From: Spirochaetaceae bacterium
Lineage (GTDB): Bacteria; Spirochaetota; Spirochaetia; DSM-2461
Direction: 5' to 3'
Length of the DNA stretch: 13,030 nucleotides
NCBI GenBank assembly: GCA_016342385.1
Contig: JAEINM010000069.1
Location: 1 to 13,030 of the forward strand
Shown one piece after another: positions 1 through 6,748 of this stretch. Both the position numbers and the translations under genes were made by a program. How positions within the stretch are numbered: the first letter of the stretch is position 1; each line of letters begins with the position of its first letter. Under the pieces are notes generated by a model, which did not search any database, was not told the DNA's origin, and saw only the letters and a list, made by a program, of their open reading frames with translations.

Positions 1-1
1 A

Positions 2-1501
2 CACGATTATTACAATAGTATAATAGAGTCTATAGTTATTACAGGCCGAGCTCACTCTTTCATCGTGGCTCTCTGTCATTTTATCCAGAAAATGACTGTT
101 GATCATCTGCATATTATCGGCGATATTTACGACAGGGGACCGGGAGCCCATATTATTATGGATGCTCTGATTGACTATCATACGGTGGATATCCAATGGG
201 GGAATCACGATATACTTTGGATGGGAGCCGCTTCCGGATCTCCGGCCTGTATCGCCAATGTTCTGAGAATCTCATTGAGATATGGAAATCTATCTACTTT
301 GGAAGATGCCTATGGTATCAGTCTGCTACCTCTGGCCAGGTTTGCCATGGAAACATATGGAGATGATACCTGTGAGAGTTTTTTCCCTAAAAACTCTGGT
401 GATATCGATATGGACTATAATGAAAAGCAGATGATTGCCCGGATGCATAAAGCCATAACCATTATTCAGCTTAAACTGGAGGGGCAGATAATCGAGCGGA
501 GAAAGCACTTTCAAATGGAAGACCGCATTATTCTCAAATCCTATGATCCCGAGAGTGAAACTGTTGTAGTTGATGGAAAGAAGTATCAAGTCAATGATAA
601 TTATTTTCCTACATTTAATATAAAAGATCCTCTGAAACTCTCTGTAAAAGAACAGGAGATAATGGAAAAACTGACAAACTCCTTTAAGAGTAGTACAAAC
701 TTGAGAAAACATGTTCGGTTTCTTTACGAGAAGGGGAGTATGTATCTTATTCACAATAATAATCTTCTGTATCACGGATGCATTTCCATGAATGACGATG
801 GTTCCTTTGATGGATTCAAAGTAGATGGAAAAGTCTATTCCGGACGGGCCTTTATGGATCGTGTTGAAAGACTGGCCAGACAGGCCTATTTTGCCTCTGA
901 AGAGGATTCTGCAAAACTCTATGGGATGGATGCTGTCTGGTACCTATGGAGTGGCAGACAGTCTCCGCTTTATGGAAAAGATAAAATGGCAACTTTTGAA
1001 AGATACTTTATTGATGATCAGGAAACACATCTTGAAAATAAAAATCCCTATTATAAGTTTAGGGATAATGATGACACGGCAAGAAAAATCCTGAAAGAAT
1101 TTGATCTGGATCCAGAACACGCCCATATTATAAACGGACATGTTCCGGTCGCAGTTAAGAAAGGTGAAAATCCTGTTAAAGGGGAGGGCCGTCTCATTGT
1201 TATTGATGGTGGCTTTTCCAAGGCGTATCAGCCTCATACGGGAATTGCCGGGTATACTCTTGTCTATAATTCTCATGGTATGTATCTTGTTTCTCATAAG
1301 GGATTCAGTTCAACCAGGCTGGCAGTAGAGGAAGAGCAGGATATTCTCACTGAAGATATACTCCTCGAAAGTGCTGTAGAGAGGTTAAGGGTAAAAGATA
1401 CAGATAAGGGCAAAAAAATTCAGCAGCATATCAATCAACTCAATGAACTCCTCACCGCTTATCAGAATGGGGAAATAAAAGAAGGAGAAGCCGCGTATTA
1501 A
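2..1501 (+). CDS. fbp: Class III fructose-1,6-bisphosphatase, 5'-truncated by window edge
   Basis: Hydrolyses fructose-1,6-bisphosphate to fructose-6-phosphate in gluconeogenesis, in the cytoplasm. The frame is open from base 2, so the GTG at 65 is an internal Val codon and the true start lies upstream. About 499 residues are visible, against roughly 640-670 for the family, so some 150 N-terminal residues are missing. The metallophosphatase signatures are clear: GDIYDRGP at bases 119-142 and W-GNHD at 197-211, which supply metal ligands in this fold. A C-terminal block with NGHVPV and then IDGGFSKAYQ matches the end of class III enzymes, which are unrelated in sequence to class I (FbpA) and class II (GlpX). 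The C-terminus is Glu/Lys-rich and looks complete, with a TAA stop at 1499-1501. No intrinsic terminator follows; only a T-run without a stem is seen near 1508. Family assignment is confident; the unseen N-terminus is not judged. Confidence 0.93.
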   Translation, partial: HDYYNSIIESIVITGRAHSFIVALCHFIQKMTVDHLHIIGDIYDRGPGAHIIMDALIDYHTVDIQWGNHDILWMGAASGSPACIANVLRISLRYGNLSTLEDAYGISLLPLARFAMETYGDDTCESFFPKNSGDIDMDYNEKQMIARMHKAITIIQLKLEGQIIERRKHFQMEDRIILKSYDPESETVVVDGKKYQVNDNYFPTFNIKDPLKLSVKEQEIMEKLTNSFKSSTNLRKHVRFLYEKGSMYLIHNNNLLYHGCISMNDDGSFDGFKVDGKVYSGRAFMDRVERLARQAYFASEEDSAKLYGMDAVWYLWSGRQSPLYGKDKMATFERYFIDDQETHLENKNPYYKFRDNDDTARKILKEFDLDPEHAHIINGHVPVAVKKGENPVKGEGRLIVIDGGFSKAYQPHTGIAGYTLVYNSHGMYLVSHKGFSSTRLAVEEEQDILTEDILLESAVERLRVKDTDKGKKIQQHINQLNELLTAYQNGEIKEGEAAY

Positions 1502-1540
1502 TATTTATTTTTTTTCTAATTCCATAAGCCAGTGTCTTAA

Positions 1541-1549
1541 TGGTATAAA
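1541..1549 (+). promoter_or_regulatory. Possible extended -10 promoter for cyclase-like gene A
   Basis: TGGTATAAA fits an extended -10 element (TG, one base, then TATAAA). The -35 region 17 bp upstream is weak (TCCATA, 3 of 6). It would start transcription near 1556, giving a leader of about 34 bases that contains the AAGGAG ribosome site. This is inference from base pattern only in an AT-rich gap, so a chance match is quite possible. Confidence 0.35.
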
Positions 1550-1574
1550 ACGTGATATTATGTTTTTATAAAGC

Positions 1575-1580
1575 AAGGAG
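1575..1580 (+). promoter_or_regulatory. Ribosome binding site that selects a GTG start
   Basis: AAGGAG lies nine bases before GTG at 1590. The alternative TTG at 1593 would be 12 bases away. No ATG exists near this point in frame, so the Shine-Dalgarno sequence decides the start of cyclase-like protein A. Confidence 0.7.
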
Positions 1581-1589
1581 TTCTTTTCG

Positions 1590-2537
1590 GTGTTGGATAT
1601 TTCTCTAAAACAGGAAGTAATAGAAATTTTATCTGTTACCTTTAAACCAAATGAAATAAATGAAATAGGGGTTATTTTATTTAAGAGATTCGACCTGCAT
1701 CAGGTTTCGGGAACACGTTCTATAGAAACTCTTTCCAGCAGAAGAGCAGCGGGAATACTCGTGGATTACTGCATTGAAAAGCACAAAGAGATTCTTCTTC
1801 TGGAGTTCCTCATTCAAATGGACGGTTCAATTTTCCTCGGTCATCCGGTTAATGTTGAAGGTCTGGAACCTTTTTTTCTTAAATTTTCACAAATAGGCTA
1901 CTCATATAATCCCTCGAAGAGAAAAATTGTTCATGGAAAAGAAGACCCTATGGATCTGAAGAACTGGGGAGCCCTGAAAGAGGGCAAGACCTATAGTATG
2001 ACGATACTCAGTCTCGATATAGTGGAAAACTCCCGACTGGTTAAGAAATACGGTACAGGAAAGATGAAAAAACTTTACGCCTCTCTATGGACCTTTCTCC
2101 GGGAGAGACTCTCTCCCTATAATGGACGGATCTGGTCCTGGGCCGGAGATGGGGGACTCATTGCCTTTGCATTAAAAAACCATCTGATCCACGGTGTCAA
2201 ATTTGCCATGGAGATTCAGAATCTGATGGTTTTATTTAATTACGATCCTTCATACCCTCTAGAGGAACCGATAAAGCTGAGAATCGGAATTGATACGGGT
2301 AAAGTTCCCTTTTCATTTTCAACCGGACAGATTGTTTCAGAGGTTATAAATTATGCCGCCCACCTGGAGAAGGGAATCTGTATCCCCGGGCAAATAGCTG
2401 TGTCTTTCCGGGTCTTCAGAGAAATGGGAGAGGGGTATTCGGCATTTTTTAAATCATATGGGGAATTTGAAGGAGATGAATCCTTTCTTTCCATTGCCAT
2501 GTCTCAGGATTTGAAAACTCCAATATTGAAAAAGTGA
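1590..2537 (+). CDS. Divergent class III nucleotidyl cyclase-like protein A
   Basis: This 315-residue protein has no signal peptide or membrane segment, so it is probably cytoplasmic. Residues 1 to about 125 form a mostly helical N-terminal region of unknown family, resembling that of protein B. Residues 135-275 look like a class III cyclase homology domain. The first metal Asp is D143 in LDIVENS. The second is D187 in IWSWAGDGG, followed by RIGIDTG (231-237) and INYAAHLEK (253-261). Relative to known cyclases, the purine-selecting Lys position is S183 and the transition-state pair reads N254 and H258 rather than Asn/Arg. Both metals could therefore bind, but ordinary adenylate or guanylate cyclase chemistry is doubtful. 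It starts with GTG behind a good ribosome site, 88 bases after the fructose bisphosphatase, and may have its own promoter. Domain family is fairly sure; substrate and activity are unknown. Confidence 0.75.
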   Translation: MLDISLKQEVIEILSVTFKPNEINEIGVILFKRFDLHQVSGTRSIETLSSRRAAGILVDYCIEKHKEILLLEFLIQMDGSIFLGHPVNVEGLEPFFLKFSQIGYSYNPSKRKIVHGKEDPMDLKNWGALKEGKTYSMTILSLDIVENSRLVKKYGTGKMKKLYASLWTFLRERLSPYNGRIWSWAGDGGLIAFALKNHLIHGVKFAMEIQNLMVLFNYDPSYPLEEPIKLRIGIDTGKVPFSFSTGQIVSEVINYAAHLEKGICIPGQIAVSFRVFREMGEGYSAFFKSYGEFEGDESFLSIAMSQDLKTPILKK

Positions 2538-2599
2538 TAAATAATCTATGACAATATAAAACAGATTGAAATGTTTTGATCTAATGGATAATGTTTTCA

Positions 2600-3277
2600 C
2601 TACCCCAACCAGGAACTGATCATCAGAACTGAAAAATTGTATAAGCCATGAACAATAGCTGTGATGTGTATATTTCTTCTCCATATAAAAATCAAAGAGA
2701 AATACGATCCCAATACAAAGGCATTTATCCCCCCTTCATAACCTTCATAGAAATGACCCAGTGCAAAAATCAGATTTACAGTGATGAGTATATGCATCCT
2801 CCCCAATTTTAATTCTTCCAGTCTGGTATACAGATAAGATCTGAAGAATAATTCTTCACTGTATCCTGTTAGAAGAGATGTGATGAATACCAGGGGGATC
2901 AATTTTATATTGTGAAAATCCCAGAGGAACATATTTTCAGCAGGAGTGGAATAGGGAATTAAATAGATAATCAGTTGTATTATACCAACAATTAGGACAA
3001 GCCCGGCCGTTGTGAGGAAAATGGTGGGAATATGTTTTAGTTTCAATTTAATTAGCCCGAAATCGGAATAATTTTTTTTTGTATTAATATGAATTATATA
3101 GATTATGAGAGCAATCTGAGGCAGGTATATGATCCATAATTGAATGTTGAACATGAAATCATTAAAGGCGGAGGGATCGCTGATAACATTTTGAAACAGG
3201 TAGGAGGGGAGATAAAACAGGGCAAATAGTATTCCCGTTTCAATTATTATGTTTCTATTATAAATCTTTATTTCCAT
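2600..3277 (-). CDS. CPBP-family (CAAX protease/Abi) intramembrane metalloprotease
   Basis: This 225-residue protein is very hydrophobic, with about six to seven likely membrane segments (near residues 10-30, 45-63, 84-107, 124-138, 162-174, 186-200 and 205-220). The three CPBP motifs are present: E141-E142 with R146 (EELFFR), F171 to H175 (FALGH), and H210 with N214 in HGLYN. In this family these residues form a zinc-type or glutamate-type active site in the membrane. Members process prenylated proteins, peptides or bacteriocins, or serve as scaffolds. The substrate here is unknown. It is convergent with cyclase-like gene A and divergent from the PilZ gene, so it is probably a single-gene unit. 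No Shine-Dalgarno sequence precedes the ATG, and its predicted promoter sits almost on the start codon. Codons 66-69 contain a run of nine A's on the coding strand. Confidence 0.85.
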   Translation of the reverse strand: MEIKIYNRNIIIETGILFALFYLPSYLFQNVISDPSAFNDFMFNIQLWIIYLPQIALIIYIIHINTKKNYSDFGLIKLKLKHIPTIFLTTAGLVLIVGIIQLIIYLIPYSTPAENMFLWDFHNIKLIPLVFITSLLTGYSEELFFRSYLYTRLEELKLGRMHILITVNLIFALGHFYEGYEGGINAFVLGSYFSLIFIWRRNIHITAIVHGLYNFSVLMISSWLG

Positions 3278-3285
3278 ATTTATGG

Positions 3286-3314
3286 CTTATATAGTAATAT
3301 CAAGCTATTATCAA
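3286..3314 (-). promoter_or_regulatory. Sigma-70-like promoter giving a near-leaderless mRNA
   Basis: On the minus strand, TTGATA (3309-3314) and TATAAG (3286-3291) are separated by exactly 17 bp, each matching consensus at 5 of 6 positions. Transcription would begin near 3279, only one or two bases before the ATG of the CPBP protease at 3277. That fits the lack of any ribosome site there. Confidence 0.6.
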
Positions 3315-3381
3315 GGAATATTATTAATTATCTGATAGTCTCTGCATAAATATGACAGAACAGAATTGAATATACTTATAA

Positions 3382-3387
3382 CAGGTG
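3382..3387 (+). promoter_or_regulatory. Ribosome binding site fixing the PilZ gene start
   Basis: AGGTGA ends five bases before the ATG at 3393. An upstream in-frame TTG at 3366 has no ribosome site and would put nine extra residues before the membrane anchor, so 3393 is preferred. Confidence 0.6.
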
Positions 3388-3392
3388 AATAT

Positions 3393-4508
3393 ATGTTGAT
3401 TGTAATAATACTGCTGTTAATTATTGTTTTAATTACTGTAATTATTCTTAACGGCGGGAATAGGAAGTGGAGAGAATTCTATGTAAATGGAGCTGACGCC
3501 GGTTTTAGTCTCCGTGAGATGCGAATGCTGAAAAAAGCTGCTGATCAGGCTGGTCTGGAGAATCCCACTTCTATCTTTTTCTCTATTGATCAGCTCGATC
3601 ACAGTATTTCAGTACTCAGTAAGATAGTTGAAATAAATGGTCTGGAATACACCCCTGAAGAAAGTGAATTATTGAAGAAACTTTACGAATACCGCAAGAC
3701 CATTGAATTTAATAAACCTCGTTATAAAAATGGGATCAAACATACTATGGAGCTAAAAGAAGGGCAGCAGATAAAAATCGCTCTTGGGAAATCAGGATTA
3801 TTTCATTCAGAAGTTCTGGAAATCGATGAAAGCTTTCTGACTATAAGCTATCCATCCGGCAATACTCTTCCTCAGGGCGTGAGCTGGAGAGGGCAGAAGC
3901 TCAGAGTGTATTTTCAGAAAGTCAATGATGCCAGTTATTATTTTGAGACTCATGTAAAAGATGATTATTTTGATCGTTCATTTAAACTGCTGCACATTGC
4001 CCATTCCAGTTCTATTCTGAGAAGCCAACGGAGAAAATCGGTCCGTACAAAAGCGGAATTCCCTGTATCCCTGTATCCTTTAGAAGATATGAGCCATGTC
4101 GATAATCTTGTGCTCTCAGAAGGTGGATTCCGAGGTGAGATGATAGATCTTTCCGAAGATGGTGCTTCTCTTATCATTGGTGGGAAGGGAAAAGAGGGAG
4201 TTCTCATTAAGCTGCAGTTTCAAGTGGAAGGCAGTATAATTGTTGTGTGCGGTGCCATCCGATATTTTGAACATATGGAGGATTCCGATCGTTCCATTCT
4301 TCATCTTCAGTTTATCCGGCCCGACGAAGAGACCAGAAATAAAATCCTCTCTTTTGTCTATGATGTTCACAGGTCACATAAACATGATCCTGCTGATGGA
4401 GACGTACAGTATGCGGAATTGGACAATTTTGATGAAGATGCCGAAGAAGCTGAATTAATCGAGATGATCGAGGATGTTGACGGAGAGGAAGAGACTTCCT
4501 ACAATTGA
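3393..4508 (+). CDS. Membrane-anchored PilZ domain protein (predicted cyclic di-GMP receptor)
   Basis: A 371-residue protein from the ATG behind AGGTGA. Residues 2-19 are a single hydrophobic anchor followed by a basic stretch, placing the bulk in the cytoplasm. Residues about 120-205 form a beta-rich region in the position of the YcgR/PilZN domain. The PilZ domain follows with both ligand motifs intact: RxxxR at R214-R218 in QRRKSVR, and D/NxSxxG at D252, S254 and G257 in DLSEDG. Together these are the standard cyclic di-GMP binding residues. The last 40 residues are strongly acidic and probably flexible. In related proteins such receptors tune flagellar motor function or surface behaviour; that role is inferred here. 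The gene is divergent from the CPBP protease, and I found no convincing promoter in the shared gap for this direction. No stem-loop precedes the T-run after the stop. Confidence 0.85.
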   Translation: MLIVIILLLIIVLITVIILNGGNRKWREFYVNGADAGFSLREMRMLKKAADQAGLENPTSIFFSIDQLDHSISVLSKIVEINGLEYTPEESELLKKLYEYRKTIEFNKPRYKNGIKHTMELKEGQQIKIALGKSGLFHSEVLEIDESFLTISYPSGNTLPQGVSWRGQKLRVYFQKVNDASYYFETHVKDDYFDRSFKLLHIAHSSSILRSQRRKSVRTKAEFPVSLYPLEDMSHVDNLVLSEGGFRGEMIDLSEDGASLIIGGKGKEGVLIKLQFQVEGSIIVVCGAIRYFEHMEDSDRSILHLQFIRPDEETRNKILSFVYDVHRSHKHDPADGDVQYAELDNFDEDAEEAELIEMIEDVDGEEETSYN

Positions 4509-4557
4509 TATGCGACTTCAGCGTTTTTTTTCAAAGAATTTCAAATATAATTGATTT

Positions 4558-4586
4558 TTGACCTCTCTATCAATGAGAATTACTAT
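4558..4586 (+). promoter_or_regulatory. Possible sigma-70-like promoter of the lipoprotein-HEAT operon
   Basis: TTGACC (5 of 6) and TACTAT (4 of 6) are spaced by 17 bp. The start would be near 4593, just ahead of the AAAGGA ribosome site (4599-4604) and the ATG at 4613. The weak -10 leaves room for doubt. Confidence 0.45.
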
Positions 4587-4612
4587 ATGAGACTAAATAA
4601 AGGACAGAACAT

Positions 4613-5470
4613 ATGAAAAAAATATTATGGCTCTTAGCGGCTTTTACAATGCTGTTCAGTAGTTGTGTGACAAAGGCACCGGAAAATGTGGTGATAAAAG
4701 AGGAAAAGCCGAAAGAGGATCCTGTTGAAGAGGTCGTTGTCAAAACAGAAATAATTGACGTATATCTCATATCCGGTGAAACTTTGAAAGCCTCCGATGG
4801 TATAATTGATGGTTATATTGAGTATAAATATGATGAAAAAGGGAATCTGCTTGAGCGAGTGGAATACGATGGGGAAAAGAATCAGAAAACCCGCATGGTC
4901 AATGTACTCTCAGGAGACAATATTGTAAGAACTCAATGGTTCAGCGATGAGGAGGAAACACCCGGCATTTATATTCTCAGAGAATATGAGGGAATGAATC
5001 TCATAAAAGAGATTTCTTATAATATCAAAGATATTCCTCAGTCTATTTCTTCCTATGACTATGATAATTCAGGTAATATGGTTAAATGGACGGTCAGTAC
5101 CGGAGATAATGTCCCTATGATGATCTCGGAATATGATTATAGCAACGGACGAAGAAGCAAAGCAATGTTTCTTACACCTCTTGGAGAATTAGAAGGTTAT
5201 ATTGAATATTCGTGGAATAGCGAAAATCTGGAATCGGAAAAGACTTTTGATAGTGATGGTAACCTGGAAAAAACTGTTATCTTTGAGTATGAAAATGGAA
5301 AACTTGTTAAAGAAATCCATTATAGAAAAACTGTTGTTGATTATTCCATTGAGTATGAACTCGATGAAAATGGGATGGCAAAGATTAAAAAACACTTTTA
5401 TAGAAGTGGTAACCTGAAAGCCCAGTGGGATTATGAATATATTTCTGTTAAAAAAGAGGTTCAATTGTAA
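4613..5470 (+). CDS. Lipoprotein with YD-like beta repeats
   Basis: A 285-residue predicted lipoprotein. It begins with basic residues and a hydrophobic segment, then F-S-S-C with Cys18 as the lipid-modified residue; phenylalanine at the -3 position is tolerated by the relaxed spirochaete lipobox. Residues 19-48 are a Lys/Glu/Val-rich linker. The rest is beta-rich and repetitive, with motifs of the form Y/F-D-x-x-G-N-L: YDEKGNL (73-79), YDNSGNM (150-156), FDSDGNL (212-218), LDENGM (250-255) and YRSGNL (263-268). This resembles the YD/RHS type of short repeat, although it is too short to be an RHS toxin. Function is unknown; a surface or periplasmic binding role is plausible. AAAGGA sits eight bases before the ATG. 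The stop overlaps the start of the next gene by one base (TAATG), so the two are very likely co-translated. Confidence 0.82.
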   Translation: MKKILWLLAAFTMLFSSCVTKAPENVVIKEEKPKEDPVEEVVVKTEIIDVYLISGETLKASDGIIDGYIEYKYDEKGNLLERVEYDGEKNQKTRMVNVLSGDNIVRTQWFSDEEETPGIYILREYEGMNLIKEISYNIKDIPQSISSYDYDNSGNMVKWTVSTGDNVPMMISEYDYSNGRRSKAMFLTPLGELEGYIEYSWNSENLESEKTFDSDGNLEKTVIFEYENGKLVKEIHYRKTVVDYSIEYELDENGMAKIKKHFYRSGNLKAQWDYEYISVKKEVQL

Positions 5471-6666
5471 TGAGTAGAATGAAAGGATATATAAAGATGA
5501 GAATTCTTTTTCTCACAATTGTTTTATTGATTTTACCTCTGTTTTTTCTCACTGCGGGGGACAGGTCGGAAGTCTGGAAGAGAATGTATAACAGAGCTCA
5601 AACGATCGATCAACAGTATGCAATAATGCAGAATATTGTCGCTATGGATGATCCTTCACTGATTGAAATACTCGATTCTGCTCTGGCAGAACAGATCAGT
5701 TCTCTGGAAAATAAATTGAACAGAACCGAAAGAGACAAAAAAGAACAGTTGATGAGGATGATCGTCAATGAATTGTCTTCTCTCCGGGCAGAAGAATCAG
5801 CTGGTACTATATTTACACTGTTCACTCTAGCAGAAAGTCATATTCTGAAAGCAGACTGCCTAGTCGCACTTGGCCAGATTCGAGCTGTCGATCTGGTTCC
5901 ACAGGTTAGTAATGTTTTAAGAAAACTCAACTTTAACACATCTGATGATCAGCAGGTTGCAGAAATACTTGCTTATGCGGCCATAACTTCCCTGGAGAGA
6001 ATGCGCGATATTCGAGGTTTTGAACAGGTCTTTTATGCTTCTCAGGGGTGGTATAGCCGCCGGATTAAAGATAAGGCCTCCGCCGTCCTCCAGATTATAT
6101 CAGAAGATCCGACCGAACCGATTATGGATATTATTAGCGGCGACAGCAATTATGGTACAAAACTGAAGGCATTAGATATAGAAAGTAATTCAAATGCACT
6201 GAAAGAAAACAAAAATAGGGTGGCACTGTTGAGTCTGCAAGAGGGGCTGAGATACTCTCCTAACGATAAGATGGAAGCTGATGATCTGAATAAACTCAGA
6301 GAGGCAGCTATTTTCGCTCTCATAGAAAATGAATATAAGAATTCTGATGTTGTTCCGGATTTGAAGCAACATTATGAAAGATCAGAAGATATCAATGATA
6401 AGCTGATGACTATCCAGGCATTCGGGCTCAATGGAACCGATGCAGCTGTGGCGTGGTTAAGTGAAGCACTGTCTACATATAATAGCCGACAGCTCAGTGG
6501 TCTTTCTGCGAATCAGACAGAACTTATATACATTAAACAGATGATCAGTTCTCTTGCTCTCAGCGGTAACTTAAATGCCAAGCCGGTATTATTGGAAGTA
6601 CAGTTTTCCGATTATACACCTGCCATTGTCAGGCTGTCCAAAGAAGCTTTAAAGAATTTCGATTAA
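5470..6666 (+). CDS. Secreted HEAT-repeat-like helical protein
   Basis: A 398-residue protein with an N-terminal signal sequence: hydrophobic residues about 10-28 ending at L-T-A before Gly30-Asp31, which looks like a signal peptidase I site. The mature part is almost wholly helical. It has repeated amphipathic helix pairs such as the ILKADCLVALGQI segment (about 122-134) and the AVVRLSKEAL-like closing segment, as in HEAT or armadillo scaffolds. A coiled-coil-like charged stretch lies near residues 75-100. No catalytic motif is visible; an adaptor role in the periplasm or at the outer membrane is inferred. The ATG at 5470 overlaps the lipoprotein stop and is preceded by AGAGGT. An in-frame ATG at 5497 (residue 10) with AAAGGA upstream gives a tidier signal peptide and could be the true start. 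A strong terminator follows 16 bases after the stop. Confidence 0.78.
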   Translation: MSRMKGYIKMRILFLTIVLLILPLFFLTAGDRSEVWKRMYNRAQTIDQQYAIMQNIVAMDDPSLIEILDSALAEQISSLENKLNRTERDKKEQLMRMIVNELSSLRAEESAGTIFTLFTLAESHILKADCLVALGQIRAVDLVPQVSNVLRKLNFNTSDDQQVAEILAYAAITSLERMRDIRGFEQVFYASQGWYSRRIKDKASAVLQIISEDPTEPIMDIISGDSNYGTKLKALDIESNSNALKENKNRVALLSLQEGLRYSPNDKMEADDLNKLREAAIFALIENEYKNSDVVPDLKQHYERSEDINDKLMTIQAFGLNGTDAAVAWLSEALSTYNSRQLSGLSANQTELIYIKQMISSLALSGNLNAKPVLLEVQFSDYTPAIVRLSKEALKNFD

Positions 6667-6681
6667 CTACGAATCTAATAC

Positions 6682-6714
6682 AGAGGTTATTCCCTGAGAA
6701 TAACCTCTTTTTTT
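6682..6714 (+). terminator. Rho-independent terminator after the lipoprotein-HEAT operon
   Basis: A perfect 10-bp stem (AGAGGTTATT with AATAACCTCT), a 7-base loop CCCTGAG, then a run of seven T's. It ends the operon of the two exported proteins and insulates the ComEC-like gene downstream. Confidence 0.93.
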
Positions 6715-6748
6715 GAAGCCCCCCAGCTTTTTAACCTGTATCTGTATT

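Noticed and set aside
1508..1515. T8 run after the fructose bisphosphatase as a terminator.
   Set aside because: No inverted repeat lies immediately upstream.
2558..2577. AAAACA and TGTTTT as a terminator between converging genes.
   Set aside because: A six-pair, almost all A-T stem with an 8-base loop and no proper T-run; too weak to claim.
1590..3277. Cyclase-like protein A next to a CPBP membrane protein as a Pycsar- or CBASS-like defence pair.
   Set aside because: The genes are convergent, not an operon, the CPBP protein has its own promoter, and protein A lacks the expected catalytic residues.
4515..4531. T8 run after the PilZ gene as an intrinsic terminator.
   Set aside because: No stable stem precedes it; only two-base pairings can be drawn.
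6713..6748. TTG at 6713 as the start of the ComEC-like protein.
   Set aside because: It lies in the T-run of the upstream terminator and has no ribosome site.
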